From CAIXSC01 sp046349915 (GTDB taxonomy: Bacteria > Planctomycetota > Planctomycetia > Pirellulales > Pirellulaceae), in assembly GCA_046349915.1 (NCBI GenBank), contig JAXMBL010000012.1, positions 62,001 through 126,000 of the forward strand: a stretch of DNA of 64,000 nt. The letters are read 5' to 3'. This document shows positions 9,100-17,800 of the stretch, piece after piece (positions within the stretch are counted from its first letter, which is position 1; each line of letters begins with the position of its first letter). A program made the translations under genes and the position numbers. A model generated the notes under the pieces. The model was not told where the DNA came from. It saw only the letters and a list, made by a program, of their open reading frames with translations, and searched no databases.

Positions 9100-9127
9100 T
9101 TGCGAACCAAACTAACGCAGCTATAAT
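9100..9127 (+). promoter_or_regulatory. Candidate promoter for tRNA-Asp
   Basis: TTGCGA (9100-9105), a 16-bp spacer and a perfect TATAAT (9122-9127), placed 17 bp before the tRNA. Sigma-70-type spacing; inferred from sequence only. Confidence 0.55.
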
Positions 9128-9144
9128 TTGGCGAAGATTTGCGA

Positions 9145-9218
<74 letters not shown>

Positions 9219-9368
9219 CTTTCTTCTTTGTTTCGATCTTGCTTGAATCCCGTGGCCGTATCGCGGGAGTATCTCGGTGGGCTCCCCGCAGAAGTTTGCG
9301 GTGTAAGTAGACAACCGCCCTGCTTTCTCGGTCGGTCCCGCGTCACGACGAGAACTTGGATAGAGCTC

Positions 9369-10508
9369 ATGACCATCGTCGCTCCCCCGGCCTCTCCGTC
9401 GGAATTGTCTCCCTACAAGTCGCTCTCGAACGAAGCGCTGACGGCTCGCATCGAGGCAGTTCGCCGAGCGCTCGGACCAGAACTGTTGATCCTCGGCCAC
9501 CATTACCAACAGGACGAAGTGATTGCGCTCAGCGACCTACGCGGCGACAGTTACCAGTTGAGTCAGTTGGCGTCGGCGAGTCGCGAGTGTCGCTCGATTG
9601 TGTTCTGCGGCGTCCATTTCATGGCGGAGACGGCCGACATCCTGGCCAATCGCCCCGAGAAGCTTGCGGAACGAGCTGGCGAACGCGTGACAGTCATACT
9701 TCCCGATGCGGCGGCCGGTTGTTCCATGGCCGACATGGCGGCGATCGAACAGGTCGAGACGGCGTGGGAAGATCTGGGCGATGTGATCGATACGGGTGAG
9801 TTGATCCCGGTGACATACATCAATTCGGCGGCCAGCTTGAAGGCCTTCTGTGGCCGACATGGCGGGATCGTGTGTACGTCGAGCAATGCGCGAGCCGTGC
9901 TGGAGTGGGCGTTTCGACGCGGCCGGCGAGTGTTCTTTTTTCCCGACCAGCATCTGGGACGCAACACGTCGTTAAAGATGGGTATCCGCAATAGCGAGAT
10001 GCCGGTCTGGGACCCGTATGTCGGCGATTTGGGAGGCAACTCGGAGCGAGCGATCACGGAGAGTCGCGTCGTCTTGTGGAAGGGCCATTGCAGCGTGCAT
10101 CAGATGTTTCGGGCCGAGCATGTGCATCAGTACCGAGCCAAATTCCCTGGCATCCAGATTTTGGTGCATCCCGAGTGTCCTCAAGAGGTCAATGATCTTG
10201 CCGATATCTCGGGTTCGACCAGCAAGATCATCGAGACGGTGAAGGCCGCGCCCCCAGGAACTCGCTGGGCGATCGGCACCGAATTGCATTTGGTGAACCG
10301 GTTGAAGAAGGAGCATCCGGAGCAGGAGATTCATTTCCTGTCGCCGGTGGTGTGTATGTGCGCGACCATGTATCGCATCGACTTGGCTCATCTCTGTTGG
10401 AGCCTGGAGAACCTCGCCGCAGGCACGCCAGTCAACGTGATTCGCGTGGACGAAGAAACGTCGCGCTGGTCGTTGGTCGCGCTCGCTCGCATGCTGGAAG
10501 TGAAATAA
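9369..10508 (+). CDS. nadA: Quinolinate synthase NadA
   Basis: Condenses iminoaspartate with dihydroxyacetone phosphate to quinolinate in de novo NAD synthesis; a cytoplasmic [4Fe-4S] enzyme. About 379 residues. Family motifs: LLILGHHYQQDEVIALSD, DSYQLSQLASASR, IVFCGVHFMAETADILA, CTSSNARAVLEWAF, FFFPDQHLGRNTSLKMG and HPECPQEV. Three Cys expected to hold the cluster sit in FCGVHFM, VCTSSNA and MCATMYRI. The frame stays open upstream into the tRNA, so I place the start at ATG 9369, just before the conserved region and clear of tRNA-Asp. No nadB or nadC is nearby. Confidence 0.95.
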   Translation: MTIVAPPASPSELSPYKSLSNEALTARIEAVRRALGPELLILGHHYQQDEVIALSDLRGDSYQLSQLASASRECRSIVFCGVHFMAETADILANRPEKLAERAGERVTVILPDAAAGCSMADMAAIEQVETAWEDLGDVIDTGELIPVTYINSAASLKAFCGRHGGIVCTSSNARAVLEWAFRRGRRVFFFPDQHLGRNTSLKMGIRNSEMPVWDPYVGDLGGNSERAITESRVVLWKGHCSVHQMFRAEHVHQYRAKFPGIQILVHPECPQEVNDLADISGSTSKIIETVKAAPPGTRWAIGTELHLVNRLKKEHPEQEIHFLSPVVCMCATMYRIDLAHLCWSLENLAAGTPVNVIRVDEETSRWSLVALARMLEVK

Positions 10509-10750
10509 TCTCGCGAGTCAGTCTTCGTGCGACGGATCTCTGTCGACCGGATCAATCTCTATCGGGCCCATCTCGATTGGGCTATGCCGATAACTGCGCG
10601 ATAGCGCCTGGCGATTCTTGCCACCCAACTGACTCCCCTCGACCAGGCTATTGAGTCGACGTCTGCAAGCGTTATTCTGCGGGGATTGCTGCGAGTTGTT
10701 CGAGTTTTTCCTGGTTCCATTGCCTACCCTTTGCGCCGAGGTTGATTGTT

Positions 10751-11992
10751 ATGGAAATGATGATTTTGCGCCGCCGAACCGCGGAGGCCCTCGCCGATGG
10801 ACTCGAATCCGCTCATCTGCCCGTCGGGGCAGGAGGAGGCGAGTTCGAAGCGCTGGTGCAGGACTTGCCGCCGAGTGAAGTCGCGGGACTGTCGCGCGAC
10901 GAGAACGTGGTCGGGGCTGCCCAGCCGATGCCGCTGATGTTGATCGAGCCATTCGATGTGACCAGTGATGCTGGGGCCGCGGGAAGCGAAGCTGCGGGCG
11001 GAAATGTGACTTGGGGCGTACGAGCGGTAAAGGCCGACACCTCGCCGTTCACAGGGAAGGGAGCCGTGGTCGCTGTGCTCGATACGGGAATCCAGCGAAA
11101 TCACGACGCCTTCGCCGGCGTTACCATCGTTGGTCGGAATTTCACTCAGCGAAGCAAGACAGACACGACCATCGACCCCAACGCCTTCGACGACACGAAC
11201 GGACATGGAACGCACTGTGCCGGGACGATCTTCGGACGCGATGTCGGCGGCAAGCGGATTGGCGTGGCGCCCGGCGTCGCCAAGGCCTTGATTGGCAAGG
11301 TGCTGGGCCCCGGCGGCGGCTCGACGGGAACCCTGTTCTCCGCCATGTCGTGGGCTCTCGAAAACGGCGCTCACATCATTTCCATGTCGCTTGGCATGGA
11401 TCTGGTTGGCTTCCGCGAATCGCTCAAGGCGCAAGGGATGCATGAGCGTCAGGCGACATCGACAGCCATGCGAGTGTTGGTGGACAACGTGCGGTTCTTC
11501 GACAAGTTTGGCAACATGCTGCGATCAGGCGGCGCCTTCTCGCGTTCGGCGCTAGTGGTGGCGGCCAGCGGCAACGAGAGCGACCGGTTGGGCACTCGAC
11601 TCGGCACCGGAGCATTTGTGCTAGGAGCCGCTTATCCGTCAGACACCGAGGACTTTCTGTCGGTTGGCGCCTTGGCCGAAACGGATGATCCGGCGTTTCC
11701 CTTCAAGATCGCGGAATTTTCGAATGCCGGCGCTCGGTTGGCCGCTCCTGGCGTGAACGTGGTCTCGGCGGCATTGGGCCCAACGACCTCGGGCCTGAAA
11801 CCGTTGAACGGTACAAGCATGGCGACTCCCCACGTCGCGGGCGTGGCTGCGTTGTGGGTCCAGAAGTTACTGTTGTCGGGTCCAGCGACTCCTCAGCGAA
11901 TCACGGATCGAGTGCGGGAGTCGGCCGTGCTCCCGCCAGGACTCGACGAAGCCGACGTAGGTCGAGGGATTCCTCAGGCGCCGCAGTCGTAG
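10751..11992 (+). CDS. Subtilisin-like (S8) serine protease, apparently intracellular
   Basis: About 413 residues with a complete catalytic triad: Asp in VVAVLDTGIQRNHDAF, His in NGHGTHCAGTIFG, Ser in NGTSMATPHVAGVAALW, with the oxyanion Asn in VVAASGNES. The first ~90 residues include FEALVQDLPPSEV..DENVVG, resembling a short I9-type propeptide. There is no signal peptide or membrane segment, so it should act in the cytoplasm. A TTG at 10742 is an alternative start. The trypsin-like gene follows after ~250 bp containing two palindromic repeats, and the MoxR ATPase and giant vWA/WD40 genes come next on the same strand. I infer that it is a protease effector or processing enzyme of that locus. 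Confidence 0.88.
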   Translation: MEMMILRRRTAEALADGLESAHLPVGAGGGEFEALVQDLPPSEVAGLSRDENVVGAAQPMPLMLIEPFDVTSDAGAAGSEAAGGNVTWGVRAVKADTSPFTGKGAVVAVLDTGIQRNHDAFAGVTIVGRNFTQRSKTDTTIDPNAFDDTNGHGTHCAGTIFGRDVGGKRIGVAPGVAKALIGKVLGPGGGSTGTLFSAMSWALENGAHIISMSLGMDLVGFRESLKAQGMHERQATSTAMRVLVDNVRFFDKFGNMLRSGGAFSRSALVVAASGNESDRLGTRLGTGAFVLGAAYPSDTEDFLSVGALAETDDPAFPFKIAEFSNAGARLAAPGVNVVSAALGPTTSGLKPLNGTSMATPHVAGVAALWVQKLLLSGPATPQRITDRVRESAVLPPGLDEADVGRGIPQAPQS

Positions 11993-12030
11993 TACTCGGC
12001 ACTAACCAGGTGATTTGAAGTACGGCAAAG

Positions 12031-12053
12031 TACGACGGACTTCCAGTCCGTCG
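12031..12053 (+). repeat. Dispersed palindrome (REP-like), copy 1
   Basis: TACGACGGACTTCCAGTCCGTCG-type palindrome: 9-bp arms around a 3-nt centre. It lies between the two protease genes. Confidence 0.9.
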
Positions 12054-12064
12054 CGCAATGGAGG

Positions 12065-12087
12065 TACGACGGACTTCTAGTCCGTCG
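12065..12087 (+). repeat. Dispersed palindrome (REP-like), copy 2
   Basis: Same family as 12031-12053, with TCT at the centre. It starts 34 bp after copy 1 in the same orientation. Confidence 0.9.
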
Positions 12088-12245
12088 ATTGCCGCCGAGT
12101 CACAACTAGGAATTTGGGTCGCCGATCTGTAGAACGGACCGCTAGGCTCGTTCAGTATATCGCTGAACAACGGACTAAATGTTCGTCGCTCCCATGATTT
12201 CTACCGTTGACACAGCGACAGTACGGAAAGGCCGATCACTCGCCC

Positions 12246-13676
12246 ATGGCGCACGAGACAGACGGAATAGTACAAATCCTCGACGACGACGGCAAACATG
12301 TCGGCATGGGGATCGTCGTCGATCACAAGTGTGTCATCACGTGTGCTCATGTGGTCAATATGGCGTGGGGGCAGGCCGCATATTCTCCGGCGCCGCCGCC
12401 CGCCGCCCGTTCTTTCAGAATCCGCTTCTGCTTTTCCAGTGTTCGCGAATGTAAAGGGCGAATCAAGAAGTGGGGGTTGGCGTCAGGCGACTCGCGCAGC
12501 GAAAGCGTCGACCTCGCCTTGTTGGAACTCGAAAAAGACAAACCGGTTGATGTTCGTGCGGGGGAGTTCACCTTCGACGAGTGTCAGGGCATGTCATGGA
12601 AGGTTTACGGACAGCATGTGCCCAACGAGCGAGCACCCAACTGGACGACGCTCGCGGGAGCCAAAATCTCGTCGCCCACTCTGGGCGCTCATGTCCAGTT
12701 GGATGGCGTTTCTGGGGCAGGCCGCTGGATCGATCACGGTGATAGCGGTGGAGCCGTCTGGTGTCCCGAACTCGAAGGGATTGTGGGCATCGTCGCGACC
12801 AAGCACATGGAAAGCGCCGAGACGCGGATTTCGACCATGATTCCCGCCGACGTTGTCTTGAGGTTTCATCCCTATTTGCATCGGCGTAAAGTGCCGCCCA
12901 AGATTGTCGATCTGCCTCATTATTGGGTTGATCGCGGCGAGCAAATGCTCGCGCTCAAGCGGGTTGTGGGCGAGTCGAATCGTGGCATCGTGGTTTGTGC
13001 GGCGGGCGGATTCGCCGGCGCTCGGTTCGATGCGTTCCTGACGCGACTCGCCGCCGAAGGACTCGAAGTCGCCAGCGCCTCTGAACCTCCTTGGTTTGGG
13101 CGTGTTGAAGAGGCCAGTTTAGAAGTCGCCGCTCGTCAACTCGACGCCGAGCAATTTCGTCGGCTCGTCGAGCAACAGCTTTCCGACCGCTTTCGAGCCG
13201 ACCTGCGCGAGCTGCTCGCGGGCTCGCGGTTTTCGCGACGAATCCTTTTAGTGCGCTGGGAACTCGACTCGGATCGCGTGGCTGAGTCGCTACGACTGCT
13301 GGCGGCCTGGCGCGATGAACATGGCCCGTCGTCGAAAAGTGATCGACGTCTCATTTGGCTGGTGAATTTCGAAACGCGTCGCCCCAGTTGGTTGAATTTC
13401 GCCGCGTTCTTTTCGCCCCGCTCTTCGACCAGCATTCTCGATCAGTTGTCCGACTTGAAAGGACAATTTGATTCACTGCCTGAGTTTAGCGACATCGAAA
13501 CTCGAGAACTCTCCGATTGGCGAAAGTATATCGAGGCCTGTATCGAGAAAAGAGTGCTCGACCGTTTGTCCTCCGACAAACTGGAAGAAATTGTTCCGCC
13601 TCGGTCGCGAAGGCCCATGGAGCACGTTCTCGCCCAACTTGAAGAGGTGATTTCTCATTCTGCTTCGAGAAGATAA
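12246..13676 (+). CDS. Trypsin-like serine protease fused to degenerate STAND-like domain
   Basis: About 476 residues. Residues 1-200 form a trypsin-like protease domain: His in VITCAHVVN, Asp in SVDLALLELEKD, Ser in HGDSGGAVWC. No signal peptide is seen, so it is presumably cytoplasmic. After about residue 220 comes a second region starting HYWVDRGEQMLALKRVV with GIVVCAAGGFAGARFDAFL. That DRxEQ plus hydrophobic strand plus FLxRL pattern resembles the inactive STAND (iSTAND) module described in bacterial conflict proteins; the position of a P-loop is occupied by CAAGGFAGA, without GxxxxGK[ST]. ATG 12246 is chosen; a TTG at 12207 is possible. It is followed 76 bp later by the MoxR ATPase. Protease call strong; tail assignment is inference. 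Confidence 0.82.
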   Translation: MAHETDGIVQILDDDGKHVGMGIVVDHKCVITCAHVVNMAWGQAAYSPAPPPAARSFRIRFCFSSVRECKGRIKKWGLASGDSRSESVDLALLELEKDKPVDVRAGEFTFDECQGMSWKVYGQHVPNERAPNWTTLAGAKISSPTLGAHVQLDGVSGAGRWIDHGDSGGAVWCPELEGIVGIVATKHMESAETRISTMIPADVVLRFHPYLHRRKVPPKIVDLPHYWVDRGEQMLALKRVVGESNRGIVVCAAGGFAGARFDAFLTRLAAEGLEVASASEPPWFGRVEEASLEVAARQLDAEQFRRLVEQQLSDRFRADLRELLAGSRFSRRILLVRWELDSDRVAESLRLLAAWRDEHGPSSKSDRRLIWLVNFETRRPSWLNFAAFFSPRSSTSILDQLSDLKGQFDSLPEFSDIETRELSDWRKYIEACIEKRVLDRLSSDKLEEIVPPRSRRPMEHVLAQLEEVISHSASRR

Positions 13677-13752
13677 GTCGCATGTTTAAGCAAGTCTTCC
13701 AAGGGCGACTCACGAACCTTCCAACATAAAGTTCTTCAGGATACGCCGTCTT

Positions 13753-14838
13753 ATGACTCGACTTCTCACCAAAAGCGACTCGCCCGACTACGTCATTGAG
13801 GACGACGGATTAATCGCCGCCGTCAACGCGGCCATCCTGCTTCAACAGCCGTTGCTAGTCACGGGCGAACCGGGTACCGGCAAGACGACGCTCGCGGGTC
13901 ATGTGGCGCGCGAACTCGGTTTAGGGAAGCCGCTTTCCTTTGAGACGAAGTCGACCAGCGTCGCGAAGGATCTGTACTATCAGTACGATGCGGTCGGACG
14001 CTTTCACGCCGCCCATGAGGGGCGATCGAACAGCCAAGCTTCCAACCTCGATTATCTGACCTTTCATGCTTTGGGTAAGGCGATTCTGCTGACCGGCGCC
14101 GGTCCTCCCGAGGTGTTGCAACGGTTCAGGGAAACAGAAAACCTGGAACTAGGATTCGCTCCGCGACAATCGGTGGTCGTGATCGACGAAATTGACAAGG
14201 CTCACCGTGACTTCCCCAACGATCTGCTCAACGAAATCGATCGCAAGTTCTTCACGATTACCGAGCATCGCAACACCACGGTCGACGGTTCGGGACCTCT
14301 TTACCCGCTGGTGTTGATTACCAGCAACTCCGAACGCAATCTTCCCGATCCCTTCTTGCGTCGCTGCGTGTACTATCACATTGAATTCCCGAATCGCGAC
14401 GCTTTGATTCGCATCTTGAATGGGAAGTTCAGGAACAAAGCGGGCGCGAGTTCGTCGACGATGGATCGTCCGTCCGCGAACGCCGAAGCCAACTCCACGG
14501 GGGTTGGTTCGCGGAGTTCGTCTTCAACGTCAGCCGCGAATACGAACACGAACACAGGCGCGAGTCCGCGGACGCTCTTTGAATCCTGTGTGGACTTCTT
14601 CCGTGAGGTGCGCGGTGAATCCGGCAGCGCCGACGATTCGCTGACGCTGCGCAAGAAGCCCGCGACATCCGAGTTAGTGGGATGGGTGCAACTGCTGAGT
14701 CGCCTTGGGGCGGATCCGACAGAGCATGTGAGGAATTTCGGTCCCGCTCTCGAACACACCATGGGTGTCCTGGCCAAATGCGATGACGACTTGTCGTTGC
14801 TCCGGGACAAGGTGAAGCGACTGCTGAAAACGAACTGA
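13753..14838 (+). CDS. MoxR-type AAA+ ATPase
   Basis: AAA+ ATPase of the MoxR group, which typically works with a vWA-domain partner to remodel or activate proteins. Walker A is GEPGTGKTTLAGH (about residues 39-51), Walker B is VVVIDEIDKAHRDFP (about 140-154), sensor 1 is LITSNSERNLPDPFLRRCVYY with the arginine finger candidates. A Ser/Thr/Asn-rich linker (about 235-275) splits the lid domain, which ends with TSELVGWVQLLSRLG and VLAKCDDDLSLLRDKVK. It is 361 residues long. The next gene, carrying a vWA-like region, begins 3 bp after the stop, so translational coupling is likely. The pairing fits a MoxR-vWA module. Confidence 0.9.
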   Translation: MTRLLTKSDSPDYVIEDDGLIAAVNAAILLQQPLLVTGEPGTGKTTLAGHVARELGLGKPLSFETKSTSVAKDLYYQYDAVGRFHAAHEGRSNSQASNLDYLTFHALGKAILLTGAGPPEVLQRFRETENLELGFAPRQSVVVIDEIDKAHRDFPNDLLNEIDRKFFTITEHRNTTVDGSGPLYPLVLITSNSERNLPDPFLRRCVYYHIEFPNRDALIRILNGKFRNKAGASSSTMDRPSANAEANSTGVGSRSSSSTSAANTNTNTGASPRTLFESCVDFFREVRGESGSADDSLTLRKKPATSELVGWVQLLSRLGADPTEHVRNFGPALEHTMGVLAKCDDDLSLLRDKVKRLLKTN

Positions 14839-14841
14839 GGC

Positions 14842-17800
14842 ATGTCGCTCGAGGAAGAGACCATGGAACAGAAACTTCCCATCGAACAGCAGGCCGGCGC
14901 AACAATCGCCGAAGCTGATTCGCGGTTTGTCGCGAACTTGATTTTCCACCTGCGCGATCACGGATATGCGGCCGATACTCGACACGCTGTCGCGTGCGAG
15001 AATCTACTGCATGCCCTGCGCCAAGATGGCAAGCGGCCGACGACCAATCTTGCCGATTACCTGGGGCCGATCTTCTGTCGGACCGCCGAAGAACAGCGTC
15101 AGTTTCGCAAGATCCTCGAGTTGCTTCCGGAATCGACTAAGGCTTCGAGGCGGCCACATGCGAAGTCTCCGGCAACGGAGTTGGCGGCGCCTGATCGTTG
15201 GCCGAGTCGCTGGGTGGCGTTCTTTCAGGAATTCCCGCGGCTGTGTTCGGCATCGGCGATCGCCTTGGTCGTTGTACTCGGGGTTGTCGCGACACTGATG
15301 ATTATTCGACCAGTGAACTTATCCCTGGGGAATAAGCCCATATCCGGCGGCGATGGGGCAGGTAAGAGCGAGAAGACTGGGACCTCAGTTCCACCCAGTC
15401 CCGCGCTCGCCAGGGAAGATATGGCTCGTGTCGGCGATCAAGCTGGACTGCTGAGTTATCGACGGATTCTCGTGCGCGAGCCGGAAAGACGCCACTCGTT
15501 GGCAACCTGGGCGATCGTGACATTGCCATGGTTAGGCGTCGGTGTGTGGTTGCTTCGAGGATGGTGGACAGTCCCGCGGCTTCGTCGCGAGACGACGCCC
15601 TTGCCCGACTCACTGAAGCAAGTAGTCCTACCCGGCGGAAATCGTAACGCATTCACTCATCTGGGAGTTCGCGAATTGGGGCGATCGTTACGCGTGCGGC
15701 AGACCGTCCCCTCTCGCGAACTCAATGTCGACGCTTCGATACAGAGGACCACTCGCAATGGCGGATTGCCGACGCTGGTGTTCGAATCGCGAGCGGAGCC
15801 GGCGTACCTGATTTTGGTCGATCGACGTGGCGGCAGCGACCACTTTTCTCATCTGGTCGACTCGCTGCTGGAGTCACTGCTCCAAGCCAACGTGATGATG
15901 GAGGTTTTCAATTACGACGGCGATCCGACATTTTGCGAAGTCGACGGCCGTTTTGCGCCGCGGTCGCGAATCGTAGCGCAACGAATGCAACTCGCCGACT
16001 TACTGAATCGGTGGCCCGACCGACAACTGGTGTTCGTTGGAGACGGCGCGGAATTTCGGCAACGGTTTGCGAACGAACCGGCGGGTTGGATCAAGTCGAT
16101 GGGAGATCGGCGTCGTGTGCTGGTAACGCCGACCTTTGGGGATGTCACGGGCTCCGCGCTCGATAACCAAGCCCCCAGGCATCCCAAGACAACTCCCATC
16201 AACGTGCGCGAGGCGCGTTTGCAACAACTCGGATTTCAGATTATTCCGCTCACGCAGTCCGGGTTGCGTGAACTACCAGCGGCTCTTGGCGTGCGCGACA
16301 TGCGCCATCAAGGCAAGCACCGCGAGTTGTATGCCTTTGAACGAGAACCTTTACGGTGTGTGTCACGCTTTAAACCGCCGCCGACCTTCGTAGCGACTCT
16401 TTTGAAGGAGTTAAGGGAATACCTGGGATCTCAAGGGTTTCTTTGGCTGGCCGCGATCGCCGCTTACCCCGAGATTCATTATGGATTGACGCTGAGGTTA
16501 GGGGCGAGTTTGATGGCCAGCGAGTCGCAATGGGAGGCGCTATTGCCTCGCCTCTCGCAACTCGTGTGGCTACGTCGCGGTTTCATGCCCGACTGGTTTC
16601 GTGAAACGCTGCTGAATGGCCTTGAGTCATCGCAAGTAAAACTGATCCAGCAGGTACTGAATCGACTACTGGAAGAGGCTGATGAGAAATCAAGCCAACC
16701 TGACACGGAACAAAAGGTGGTGCGATTGCGAATCGCCGTCGATCCTCCGCGGACTCTATTCGAACGATGGAACCGCTGGTGGCGACAACGCGAAGCCGCG
16801 AAACGCGAGAGCGAGCAGCAAACTGGTGATTTCGTCTATTTGAGGTTTCTTTCCCGAGGAAGCGGTTGGCTCGAACCGCTGGTGAATCGCCGATTGCTCC
16901 ATTTGCTGTTCCCCAACGGAGTTGGCTTGCTGGGCTTGAGGCCGCTGGCCTTTTGCGTGCTAGGCGCCGCGGTCTCTCTTTGCGCTTATGGTGGAGCAGA
17001 CTGGTGGCAAACCCGCGGCTCGCGCATCGAATCGATCACGATGAACGCCGGTGGACAGCAGATTGTCACGACTCACCCTGGCGGCGTCACTCGCATCTGG
17101 TCGGGCCTGGGACCCACTCTCGTTTCTTCCTGGGGCCAAGACGACGGTGGCGCTACGAACGATATTCGTTCCATTAGCATCGGTCCCACGGGCGCGATGC
17201 TCGTCCTTCAAACTCACGATACGGTCACCTTCTGGAACAGACTAACGGGCAAGTCGTGGATGCAGCGTTGGACTCCCGTGGGTCGCGGGGCAAGTGAATT
17301 GCGATCCGCGTTTAGCGAGGATGGTATGACGTGCGTCGTGGCGGCATCTACGCCGGCGGCATCGCAGTGTTGGATTTACAGAGAGTCAGGCGGTTCTGAG
17401 GCCTTCAACGTCGCGAGTCTGGAAGTCATTCGAGATGTTGCAGTGCGGGCGGATGGGCAAACCGTCGTTCTCGCCGACAGCCGTCGAGTGGTCGAGTACG
17501 ATCCGCGGTCGCTGAAAGTGATTGCCGAGTTTCTCGCGCCCGATGGACTCGATTTTGAAAAACTGGTTGAAACCAAAGACAAGTCATGGATCGCAGGTCC
17601 TGGCAAAGGGACGTTCGAGATCTGGGATTGGCGACGAGGCGTGCGGCATTCCAGTTATCCAGCGAGTCCGTCAGAACAAGTGAACTACGTTCCATCCGCC
17701 GATGGACAATTTGTCGTCTCGGCTGATGGATCAGTGGTGATCCATCAACGGACTTCCCAAGATTTGGAGATTAGAGAAACTGCGACAGGGCAACTCGTGG

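Noticed and set aside
12207..12245. TTG start of the trypsin-like gene
   Set aside because: TTGACA here looks more like chance; the N-terminal 13 residues are not protein-like and ATG 12246 precedes the domain directly.
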